DNA of 64,000 bases, from positions 1 to 64,000 of the forward strand of contig OZ242292.1 in the NCBI GenBank assembly GCA_965207705.1. Reading direction: 5' to 3'. The position numbers and the translations under genes are program-made. The notes beneath the pieces were generated by a model. That model was not told the DNA's origin, did no database searches, and saw only the letters and a list, made by a program, of their open reading frames with translations. The first letter of the stretch is position 1. Each line of letters begins with the position of its first letter. Shown piece by piece: positions 55,612 through 63,372 of the stretch. Origin of the DNA: JAAOII01 sp965207705. GTDB lineage: Bacteria; Pseudomonadota; Gammaproteobacteria; CBDBNL01; JAAOII01.

Positions 55612-57531
55612 TTAATTCACCGCTGCGCTTACTAACTCAACTATGTCGCTAACCTTAGGTTTAGGTTCAACAACTCCTTCCAGCATTGTCATACAATTAG
55701 GGCATGCTACCGCAACTATCTCTGCCTTTGTTTCACGCACATCATCCATTCTCATATCAGGAATTCTTCTCTTGCCAGGCACATCCGAATACGCTGCCCC
55801 GCCGCCCCAGCCACAACAGCGAGAACGCATTGCTGACCTTTCCATATCAGAAAAATCATCGGTTATAAATCGCAATAATTCACGTGGTGCATCCGTTACT
55901 CCATTATAACGCCCCAGATAGCATGGGTCATGATAGGTTATCTTCACACCAGCACTTTTATTAGTAACTTTAAGCTTACCTTCATTGAATAACTGTAAAA
56001 GATATTCTGTATGATGATACACCTGATAATTACCACCATAATCTGGGTACTCATTCTTTAATATATTATAAATATGTGGGTCGGCTGTAACCACACTATT
56101 AAAATTAACACTATCCAAGATAGCAATGCTACGTTGCGCCATTTCCTGAAAAAGCGCTTCATCTCCTAATCGGCGCGCCAAGTCGCCTGTATCAATTTCT
56201 CTATTACCTAAAATAGCAAAATTCACTTGCGCTTTTTTCAATAACTGCGCCAAGTTCCTTAGGGTATTCTGATTACGCAGCTCATAAGCTCCCTGCCCCG
56301 CATAAAGCAGAACATCTGTGCTACCTCCTGCCTCCAATATTGGAACATTTAAATCAATAGCCCAATTAGCTCGTTGTTCGGGGTTATTACCATCAGGATT
56401 ATCCGTATGGCGCAAATTCTCCAACGCTTCAAAACTTTTTTGCGGTAAAGCACCCTGCTCCATTGTCAGGTTCCTGCGTAAATCAACAATGGCATCAACA
56501 TGCTCAACCATCATAGGGCACTCATAAACGCAGGCACGGCAACTGGTACAAGACCACAGAGTATCTGCTTGAATTGTGCTGCCAACGATGGCTTCATCCG
56601 CCGCATACTTAGTCCCCGCTTGCAAGGGTTCTATGTTAGGCGTTGGGCTGCCGGCATAACCAATTGATGCCCGTCCCTCCATGGATGCGACTAAGTCCTG
56701 TATAAGTTTTTTAGGATTTAACGGCTGTTCAGCAGCAAATGCTGGGCAGGCATTTTCACACTTCCCACACTCAACGCATGCATCAAAGTTAAGCAACCGA
56801 TTCCATGCAAAATCCTTAATCGTCTTAACCCCTATTTGTTCTTTCTTTGAACCAAGCGAATCAAGAGAACCAAGCGAATCAATCGGCTTTAATGCTGCTG
56901 ATATATTATTTTTCTGAAATCTATCTTGGCGTGGATGAAAAGCCAAATTAAATGAACCGATAAATATGTGCTTAAACGGACGATTAAGTACTCCAGCAAA
57001 GGTTAGTTCAATTATCCCTCCTGCCGCCAATACCAGCGCTGCTAACTGCACTTGATAGTGAAACCCCTCAACAATTCCAGCATCACTTAATACAGGTAGC
57101 AACAAGCCGCCAGAAAGAGCAAAAAGAGCAACAGGAACCATATTCCACTTGCCTGCGGATAATCGTTTGGGACGTTTTATGCGCCGCCACAAAACAAAGC
57201 AGGCGCCTGTCAGCACGGTTACCAAAGCAGCTAATAATAAAATAGAAAGTAACCAATGGCGAAACCCTAACAGATAGATTACAAACAACAAAGTCAATGC
57301 CGCCAATGTGCCGCCCGCAACTAAAACATGTGTGTAGGCAATATAAGAATCACGCATCACTATATGATGCAAATCAACAAAATATCTCTTGGGGATGGTG
57401 AAAAGGAGTTTAAAATAGGGAAGTTTTACGCCCCTTCCTTTACTCCACAGCATCCCACGATAAATAATAGCTAAGGATATACCAGCTATAGCCACTAACA
57501 TTAATATCCCGATAATCTGTGAAATGCTCAT
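55612..57531 (-). CDS. dgcB: Dimethylglycine demethylase electron-transfer subunit DgcB
   Basis: The 639-residue membrane protein has about six N-terminal transmembrane helices, then two 4Fe-4S clusters (CVECGKCENACPAF and CTSCRACVYECPM) and two CCG domains (YHDPCYLGRYNGV, RCCGWGGGAAYSD, ACPNCMTMLEG), like heterodisulfide-reductase D and glycolate-oxidase iron-sulfur subunits. It is thought to carry electrons from DgcA/ETF to the quinone pool. A perfect in-frame duplication with 18-bp period (56849-56882) encodes SLGSLDSLGS in the cytoplasmic linker before the first cluster. It lies 6 bp after dgcA. Confidence 0.92.
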   Translation of the reverse strand: MSISQIIGILMLVAIAGISLAIIYRGMLWSKGRGVKLPYFKLLFTIPKRYFVDLHHIVMRDSYIAYTHVLVAGGTLAALTLLFVIYLLGFRHWLLSILLLAALVTVLTGACFVLWRRIKRPKRLSAGKWNMVPVALFALSGGLLLPVLSDAGIVEGFHYQVQLAALVLAAGGIIELTFAGVLNRPFKHIFIGSFNLAFHPRQDRFQKNNISAALKPIDSLGSLDSLGSKKEQIGVKTIKDFAWNRLLNFDACVECGKCENACPAFAAEQPLNPKKLIQDLVASMEGRASIGYAGSPTPNIEPLQAGTKYAADEAIVGSTIQADTLWSCTSCRACVYECPMMVEHVDAIVDLRRNLTMEQGALPQKSFEALENLRHTDNPDGNNPEQRANWAIDLNVPILEAGGSTDVLLYAGQGAYELRNQNTLRNLAQLLKKAQVNFAILGNREIDTGDLARRLGDEALFQEMAQRSIAILDSVNFNSVVTADPHIYNILKNEYPDYGGNYQVYHHTEYLLQLFNEGKLKVTNKSAGVKITYHDPCYLGRYNGVTDAPRELLRFITDDFSDMERSAMRSRCCGWGGGAAYSDVPGKRRIPDMRMDDVRETKAEIVAVACPNCMTMLEGVVEPKPKVSDIVELVSAAVN

Positions 57532-57537
57532 AAATTG

Positions 57538-59595
57538 CTATAAATCTTTACACAAACGCAGAGCATCATAAATAGCTCCATGGATGTTATGCATGGAAAC
57601 ACAATCTCCTATGCGAAACATCACAAATTGCTTATCTTTAATCTGCTCAATGCACGACTGCGGCTTCGCCGCATAAAGCTCATCAATATTAGTTACCCCT
57701 TTATTAATGGATTCCTCTTTTAATTCATAGTATAGTTCTTCATTAGGAATAATGCCATTCTCAATGACCACCTGATCTACTTCTCGTTCCTCCAAATGCT
57801 CCGTATACTCATTCTTAAGAGTGGCAATTATCTTATCTCCTTCTTTTTCCACCTTCTCAAGCCAGAAATTAGGGGTAAAGATAACATTCTGCGCATATAA
57901 CCTGCGATAGAAAATTGGAAAAGTAGTGCCACCCACATCCTCTGCAATCTTAGTTTCAGTGGTTACCAGCTCAACCTGCGAGCCCTTACTCGCCATAAAA
58001 TCCGCAATGCCTGCGCCTGCGTGTTGCGCCGGCGAATCATAAATAAGCACATTCTTTTCAGGCATAACTTTGCCGTTAAGAATATCCCATGATGCAACCG
58101 ACAGCCCCTTATCATAATTCCATTCAGCAGATTGCCGCACATTTGGTCTGCCTCCATTAGCCAAAACCACTACATCTGGTTCTTCATTTCTTATAGCAGC
58201 TGCGTCCGCCTCTTTCCCAAGCCGCACATCAACTCCCAGTCGTTTAACCTCAAGGGCAAACCAACGGATTATCCCACCCATCTGGTCGCGCTGCGGAACC
58301 TTCGCCGCCAAAGTAACCTGTCCCCCTACTTCTTCATTTTTCTCAAAAAGCACCACATCATTGCCTCTTTCACGACTAACACGCGCCGCCTCAAGTCCAG
58401 CAGGTCCTCCTCCCACTACCACAACTTTCTTAGCTTTTTTACCGCTACGCACAATAATATGTGGCATAGTGCGTTCTCTACTAGTGGCGGCATTTTGAAT
58501 ACATAAAACATCCAATCCCATATATTGCCTATCAATGCAATAGTTTGCACCCACACACTGCTTTATTTGCAGTTCCTGTCCGCTACGTATTTTATTAATT
58601 AAATGCGGGTCGGCTATATGCGGACGCGTCATCCCCACGATATCCACCAAGCCCTCAGCAAGAATTCTTTCTGCCTGTTGCGGGTCGCGAATTCCCTGAG
58701 CATGCATAAGCGGCACATCTATAACTGACTTAATCCCTGCGGCAAGATGCACAAACGGCTCAGGTGGCAAAGACATAGGAGGCATGCAGTTAGCAAGAGT
58801 ATTATGCGTATCAGCGCCCGAGCCAACAACACTGATAAAATCAAGCATTTTAGTGGCGGACATTGCAGCGGCAATTTCCTTTAACTCATCTTGCGAAAGC
58901 CCATCTTCGTGAAATTCATCAGCGCACATTCTCATGCCCACACAAAAATCGCTACCCACCTTCTCACGGATTGCCTCAAGCACCATCTTGCCAAACCTAA
59001 GGCGATTCTCTAAACTGCCACCATATTCATCAGTGCGTTTATTAACACGCGGGCTCCAAAATTGGTCAATTAAATGCTGATGAGCCGCGGATATTTCTAC
59101 TCCATCCATTCCCGCTTGTTGCACTCTATGTGTAGCGCTGGCAAAATCCTGCACTATGCGCTTAATTTCATGATGTTCTATGGTCTTAGCATAGCCGCGA
59201 TGCACCGGCTCTTTAATGCCACTGGGAGTAACTAAATGTGGCCAATCACCACCATAGTAGTTGGTCCTTCTACCCATGTGAGTTATTTGAATCATTATGC
59301 GCGAACCATGCTTATGCATTGCTGTAGCAAGATTATTAAGATGAGGAATTACCTCATCAGTTGTCAAATTCACCGACTTCCACCATATCCACGGGCTATC
59401 CTTAGATACAGGGCTTGAACCACCACATACAGCCAACCCCAACCCTCCTTTGGCTTTTTCTTCGTAATACCTTATATACTGCTCTTGAGGCATTCCATCA
59501 ACGGGATAAACCTCGGCATGAGCCGTACTCATTACTCTATTTTTAACCGTAACCTTGTTTAAGGTAATGGGTTGAAATAAATGTTCGTAGCTCAT
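57538..59595 (-). CDS. dgcA: Dimethylglycine demethylase catalytic subunit DgcA
   Basis: This 685-residue enzyme has an Old-Yellow-Enzyme TIM barrel (residues 1 to about 350; HLFQPITLNKVTVKNRVMST, QPHHLIDQFWSPR-type AHQHLIDQFWSPRVNKRTDE) and a 4Fe-4S site (QCVGANYCIDRQYMGLDVLC). A NAD/FAD domain (VVVVGGGPAGLEAARVSRER) follows. The layout matches trimethylamine dehydrogenase relatives. It converts dimethylglycine to sarcosine. Its start overlaps the DUF5943 stop as TAATG. Context with dgcB, etf, gbc and sox genes is diagnostic. Confidence 0.93.
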   Translation of the reverse strand: MSYEHLFQPITLNKVTVKNRVMSTAHAEVYPVDGMPQEQYIRYYEEKAKGGLGLAVCGGSSPVSKDSPWIWWKSVNLTTDEVIPHLNNLATAMHKHGSRIMIQITHMGRRTNYYGGDWPHLVTPSGIKEPVHRGYAKTIEHHEIKRIVQDFASATHRVQQAGMDGVEISAAHQHLIDQFWSPRVNKRTDEYGGSLENRLRFGKMVLEAIREKVGSDFCVGMRMCADEFHEDGLSQDELKEIAAAMSATKMLDFISVVGSGADTHNTLANCMPPMSLPPEPFVHLAAGIKSVIDVPLMHAQGIRDPQQAERILAEGLVDIVGMTRPHIADPHLINKIRSGQELQIKQCVGANYCIDRQYMGLDVLCIQNAATSRERTMPHIIVRSGKKAKKVVVVGGGPAGLEAARVSRERGNDVVLFEKNEEVGGQVTLAAKVPQRDQMGGIIRWFALEVKRLGVDVRLGKEADAAAIRNEEPDVVVLANGGRPNVRQSAEWNYDKGLSVASWDILNGKVMPEKNVLIYDSPAQHAGAGIADFMASKGSQVELVTTETKIAEDVGGTTFPIFYRRLYAQNVIFTPNFWLEKVEKEGDKIIATLKNEYTEHLEEREVDQVVIENGIIPNEELYYELKEESINKGVTNIDELYAAKPQSCIEQIKDKQFVMFRIGDCVSMHNIHGAIYDALRLCKDL

Positions 59596-60149
59596 TAGTC
59601 GTTATTCTCTTCAGTAATACTAAACAGGCAATCATTCTGCCCTTGCATAGCGCAGGACACCTCTTGGCTATTGTGACGCATCCCCACTCCCTCGCTGGCA
59701 GATACCCAATCAGCAGCAGCGGCAAACCAGCCGGCAAACATAAAACATATCTTATTACCTTCCTGATTACTCTCTTTGAAGTGTTTACAATGCAAGGCAA
59801 AAGCAGAATTAAGCACTTTAACGCTGAACTCCCCACCTGTTACATCTTCTTTAATTAATGAAAATTGCCCCCAGCCACGTTGTGATAATCTTGCCAAATA
59901 ATGATGAAAAACCTCAATACCCTTTAAGTTCTGCTCCTCCGATTCATGACTGCACCAATGATAAGCAGACTTATAGCCGGCTTTATACAAAATATCTGCA
60001 TACTTGTCGGCGCCAACAACCTCACTCACTGCAAAATGATTATTCATAAAAAAGTGACGGGGTACATATAGCATCGGCAAACCATCCGTGCTCCATACTC
60101 CATCATTACCAATTTCTATTGGAATTTGTGGTTTGTTCATTTTTTCCAT
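59595..60149 (-). CDS. DUF5943/V4R-domain protein of the dimethylglycine operon
   Basis: This 184-residue protein occupies the place of the conserved uncharacterised gene between the dipeptidase-like gene and dgcA in Pseudomonas clusters. The C-terminal part has a 4-vinyl-reductase (V4R) pattern: FMFAGWFAAAADWVSASEGV then CAMQGQNDCLFSI with its Cys-x7-Cys pair. The N terminus includes YVPRHFFMNNHFAVSEVVGA. V4R domains bind small molecules or hydrocarbons; a chaperone, sensor or cofactor role for DgcA is possible but unproven. Translation may begin at 60149 or three codons later. Confidence 0.8.
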   Translation of the reverse strand: MEKMNKPQIPIEIGNDGVWSTDGLPMLYVPRHFFMNNHFAVSEVVGADKYADILYKAGYKSAYHWCSHESEEQNLKGIEVFHHYLARLSQRGWGQFSLIKEDVTGGEFSVKVLNSAFALHCKHFKESNQEGNKICFMFAGWFAAAADWVSASEGVGMRHNSQEVSCAMQGQNDCLFSITEENND

Positions 60150-60237
60150 TGCTAGTTATCTATCATATCCCATGCTATCCCTAAACCTACATAAGGGCGA
60201 GCCATGTTTGCCTCCCCAACAAAGTATATTCTTGCTA

Positions 60238-61206
60238 TCAACTCCACACCTCATCTAATAAATTAACCCAATTTATTCCTATAATCTTTTCTATTTTACT
60301 TTCACCCCACTTCGCCTTTTGCATGGCTGCGGTTAAGTTGCCAAAGTCCCCAATAGTGCGCATACCCTCAGGATTTATAATTTCGCCAAACTCAGTTAGC
60401 TTACGTCCATTACCCTTATCATGTGTTATCCAATCAAAAAACTCGCGTCCATATCCTTGAGTAAAATCAGTTCCTATGCCAACTCTATCTTCTCCCACCA
60501 AATTAACAATATAATCAATTGCTTCAACATAATCAGCAACTGTGGCTTCAACACCTTTTGCCAGAAAAGGAGGAAACATAGTAACCCCAACGAAGCCATT
60601 ACGCTTGGCTATAAAGCTAAGATCCTCATCACTTTTATTGCGCGGATGCTCTTTTAAACCAGCTGGTAGACAATGCGAATAACACACTGGCTTTGTTGAA
60701 CACTCAATAACATCGCGGGCGCTTTGCGCTCCCACATGAGAAAGGTCGCATAGTATCCCTACTTTGTTCATCTCAGCAACTATCTCTCTGCCGTAATCGG
60801 ATAATCCTCCATCTTTTTCATAACAGCCAGTGCAAATAAGATTCTGTGTGTTGTAAGCCATCTGCACTATACCCACTCCTAATTCTTTGAAAGTTCTAAC
60901 ATAACCTACGTTATCCTCAAAGGCATGGGCGTTTTGAAATCCCAAGATTATGCCAGTTTTATTATCCGACTTTGCTTGTTTGATGTCTGCGGTTATACGC
61001 ACCTCAGATAATATATCCTTATTATTTTCAATATGCCGTCGCATATCAATAATATTATTAACTGTTTGTTGAAAACCTTCCCATACGGATACCGTACAAT
61101 TAGCGGCAGTTATACCACCTTTCCGCATATCCATGAATACTTCCCTCCCCCACTTAGAAATAATTAGTCCATCTATAACCACTAATTTTTCATGCAGTTG
61201 ACTCAT
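60238..61206 (-). CDS. M19 dipeptidase-like protein of the betaine cluster
   Basis: The 322-residue protein has the renal dipeptidase (peptidase M19) fold segments: TGIILGFQNAHAFEDNVGYV, CDLSHVGAQSARDVIE, KPVCYSHC and VGIGTDFTQGYG. The N-terminal metal ligand motif His-x-Asp of M19 is replaced by VIDGLIISKW, so one zinc site is probably altered. The same family member opens the dgc cluster in Pseudomonas, where it is annotated as a dipeptidase without a clear role. It is the first gene of the minus-strand array here, 88 bp before the DUF5943 gene. Confidence 0.82.
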   Translation of the reverse strand: MSQLHEKLVVIDGLIISKWGREVFMDMRKGGITAANCTVSVWEGFQQTVNNIIDMRRHIENNKDILSEVRITADIKQAKSDNKTGIILGFQNAHAFEDNVGYVRTFKELGVGIVQMAYNTQNLICTGCYEKDGGLSDYGREIVAEMNKVGILCDLSHVGAQSARDVIECSTKPVCYSHCLPAGLKEHPRNKSDEDLSFIAKRNGFVGVTMFPPFLAKGVEATVADYVEAIDYIVNLVGEDRVGIGTDFTQGYGREFFDWITHDKGNGRKLTEFGEIINPEGMRTIGDFGNLTAAMQKAKWGESKIEKIIGINWVNLLDEVWS

Positions 61207-61259
61207 TATATTTTCTCTCTATAGCCCTTAGTTGGGGCACTTGAAACACACTTATATTA

Positions 61260-61324
61260 TACTTGCTTTATATATAGTATATGAAGCGTGAGTGATTATA
61301 TTATAAAAATATAAAAAGCAAGTA
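61260..61324. promoter_or_regulatory. Long inverted repeat in the divergent region heading the betaine cluster
   Basis: A 16-bp arm at 61260-61275 (TACTTGCTTTATATAT) is complementary at 15 of 16 positions to 61309-61324, with 33 bp between. It lies between the start of the dipeptidase-like gene and the divergent membrane-protein gene at 61373. Candidate operator pair or RNA stem; no regulator gene for the betaine cluster is visible in the window. Confidence 0.5.
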
Positions 61325-61359
61325 ATTTTTAATTAAATATATATTTAATATAAAAGTGC

Positions 61360-61365
61360 TAAAAT
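61360..61365 (+). promoter_or_regulatory. -10 box of the 61373 gene, leaderless arrangement
   Basis: TAAAAT ends 7 nt before the ATG at 61373, without an intervening ribosome-binding site. Confidence 0.4.
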
Positions 61366-61372
61366 AGCCACA

Positions 61373-61816
61373 ATGGAAAGACCTAAACATATATTCGCAA
61401 AATCCGTCCGCCAAAATAAAAATCTTTGGGGCGTATATGTCGCCTTTGTATGGGTTTTCTTCATCAGCATAGGGCTACTTGACCAACAGATAAACTCCGC
61501 GGCAGGACCACCAAACCCAATATCCTTATATGGAGCTATGGCTGTATTTGGACTCATGCTAATAATGTTCATCTATTGCATGCCCTTAGGTTGGTGTTTA
61601 ATAATGGCAGTATTCATAGTGAATACTGGCGGCAGCATAATAGGAATATTCACCACCTTGGCAAGCGCTAAATTGGATGGAGAACATATAATAGGCATGG
61701 CAAAAAGCAGCGCCGGAACCTCCTTAGGAATTATCATGCTGATATATCTATGTCAATCCTTCATCCGTGAGATTTACTCCATTGGTGTTAAAAAAACTCC
61801 CCCCTCTTCTTCATAA
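61373..61816 (+). CDS. Small membrane protein of unknown function
   Basis: The 147-residue protein has three to four hydrophobic segments (WGVYVAFVWVFFISIGLL, LYGAMAVFGLMLIMFIYCMP, WCLIMAVFIVNTGGSIIGIF, TSLGIIMLIYLCQSFI). A basic N terminus suggests a cytoplasmic start. No family is recognised. Its placement opposite the betaine cluster and upstream of prpD gives no firm functional hint. Confidence 0.65.
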   Translation: MERPKHIFAKSVRQNKNLWGVYVAFVWVFFISIGLLDQQINSAAGPPNPISLYGAMAVFGLMLIMFIYCMPLGWCLIMAVFIVNTGGSIIGIFTTLASAKLDGEHIIGMAKSSAGTSLGIIMLIYLCQSFIREIYSIGVKKTPPSSS

Positions 61817-61852
61817 CGGGGATAACAGGGATAGCGGCATATATATATAACA

Positions 61853-61858
61853 TATAAT
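61853..61858 (+). promoter_or_regulatory. -10 box of prpD, leaderless arrangement
   Basis: TATAAT ends 7 nt before the prpD ATG at 61866 and no ribosome-binding site intervenes, so prpD probably has its own leaderless transcript. Confidence 0.5.
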
Positions 61859-61865
61859 AAACTCT

Positions 61866-63320
61866 ATGAAATACACTACAAACGCTGCTAGGCAAAAATT
61901 TGATACAACTATTCAAGATATAACCGATTACGTAATTAAATTCAATCCTGCCAATAGTAAAACAGCCATGACAACCGCGCGCTACTGCCTACTTGATAGC
62001 ATTGGTTGCGCAATGTTGGCATTGCAGTATCCTGCCTGCGTCAAACTGCTTGGACCTGTTGTTGAGGGAGCCAACCTACCAGGCGGTGTAAGAGTTCCTG
62101 GAACATCTTATGAGTTAGAGCCAGTCCAAGCCGCCTTTAACATAGGCGCAACTATTCGCTGGTTGGATTACAATGATACCTGGTTAGCTGCCGAATGGGG
62201 ACACCCTTCCGATAATCTCGCAGCTATTTTATCTTTAGCTGACTATATAAGCCGCAACAATCGTCGTCAAGGCAAAGCGCCTCTACAGGTTACGGATATT
62301 CTGCAAGCAACAATTAAGGCGCATGAGATTCAAGGAATTCTGGCGCTTGAAAATGCCTTCAACCGCGTTGGACTTGACCATGTAATGTTGGTGCGCATCG
62401 CATCTACCGCCGTTGCCGCTAAGATGCTTGGCTGCAACCGCAACGAAATTCTTAACGCGGTATCGAACAGCTGGATAGATGGCTGTTCATTACGCACCTA
62501 CCGTCATGCCCCTAATACTGGCTCACGCAAAAGCTGGGCTGCTGGCGATGCTTCAGCGCGAGGCGTCCGCTTAGCATTAATTGCTCGCACAGGAGAGATG
62601 GGCTATCCAAGCGCCATAACCGCTCCTATCTGGGGCTTTAATGATGCTTTGATGAGAGACGGTAAAGTCAAAGTTGCGCGCAAGTATTCCTCTTATGTAA
62701 TGGAAAATGTGCTATTCAAAATATCCTACCCCGCCGAGTTTCACGCTCAAACTGCGGTGGAAGCATGCGTCACCCTGCACAAAAAAGAGGCAGACAACTC
62801 AGCTTGGTTGGATAATATCAAAGAAATACGCATAGAAACCCAAGAAGCAGGCAAAAGGATAATAGACAAGACCGGCGAGTTAGATAATCCAGCAGACCGC
62901 GACCATTGCATTCAGTATATGAGCGCAGTGGCTTTGTTGAAGGGAACGCTTACTGCCGCCGATTATGAAGATGGCGTTGCCGCGGATAAGAGGATAGATA
63001 AATTAAGAGATAAAATGACGGTCACAGAAAACCCCACATTCACCAAAAACTACTTTGACTCATCCAAACGCGCTATAGGCAACGCAGTGCAGATATTCTA
63101 TAACGATGGCACTAACAGCGCAAGAGTTAAAGTTGAGTATCCAATTGGACATCACAAAAGAAGAAAGGAAGGCATTCCATTGTTGGAAAAGAAGTTCTTG
63201 GACGCCATTGCCAGCAGATTATCTGCCAAGCAATGTGAGGAATTACAAAAAATATGCTTTAGTCAGTCACAACTGGAAAAAATGCCGGCTGATGACTTCA
63301 TGTCATTAATGAAGATATAA
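61866..63320 (+). CDS. prpD: 2-methylcitrate dehydratase
   Basis: This 484-residue protein follows E. coli PrpD closely in length and sequence. Shared blocks are VRVPGTSYELEPVQAAFNIG, WLDYNDTWLAAEWGHPSDNL, KAHEIQGILALENAFNRVGL, RTYRHAPNTGSRKSWAAGDA and NPADRDHCIQYMSAVALL. PrpD dehydrates 2-methylcitrate in propionate breakdown and has aconitase side activity. The other methylcitrate genes (prpB, prpC, acnD) are not adjacent. prpE and a PrpF-type gene occur elsewhere in the window, so the pathway genes are scattered. Codon use is slightly richer in GC than in the island genes. Confidence 0.95.
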   Translation: MKYTTNAARQKFDTTIQDITDYVIKFNPANSKTAMTTARYCLLDSIGCAMLALQYPACVKLLGPVVEGANLPGGVRVPGTSYELEPVQAAFNIGATIRWLDYNDTWLAAEWGHPSDNLAAILSLADYISRNNRRQGKAPLQVTDILQATIKAHEIQGILALENAFNRVGLDHVMLVRIASTAVAAKMLGCNRNEILNAVSNSWIDGCSLRTYRHAPNTGSRKSWAAGDASARGVRLALIARTGEMGYPSAITAPIWGFNDALMRDGKVKVARKYSSYVMENVLFKISYPAEFHAQTAVEACVTLHKKEADNSAWLDNIKEIRIETQEAGKRIIDKTGELDNPADRDHCIQYMSAVALLKGTLTAADYEDGVAADKRIDKLRDKMTVTENPTFTKNYFDSSKRAIGNAVQIFYNDGTNSARVKVEYPIGHHKRRKEGIPLLEKKFLDAIASRLSAKQCEELQKICFSQSQLEKMPADDFMSLMKI

Positions 63321-63372
63321 GGCAAGCCAAACTTCACCTTCACCTTCACGATTCATCTCTGCCTACTGACGG

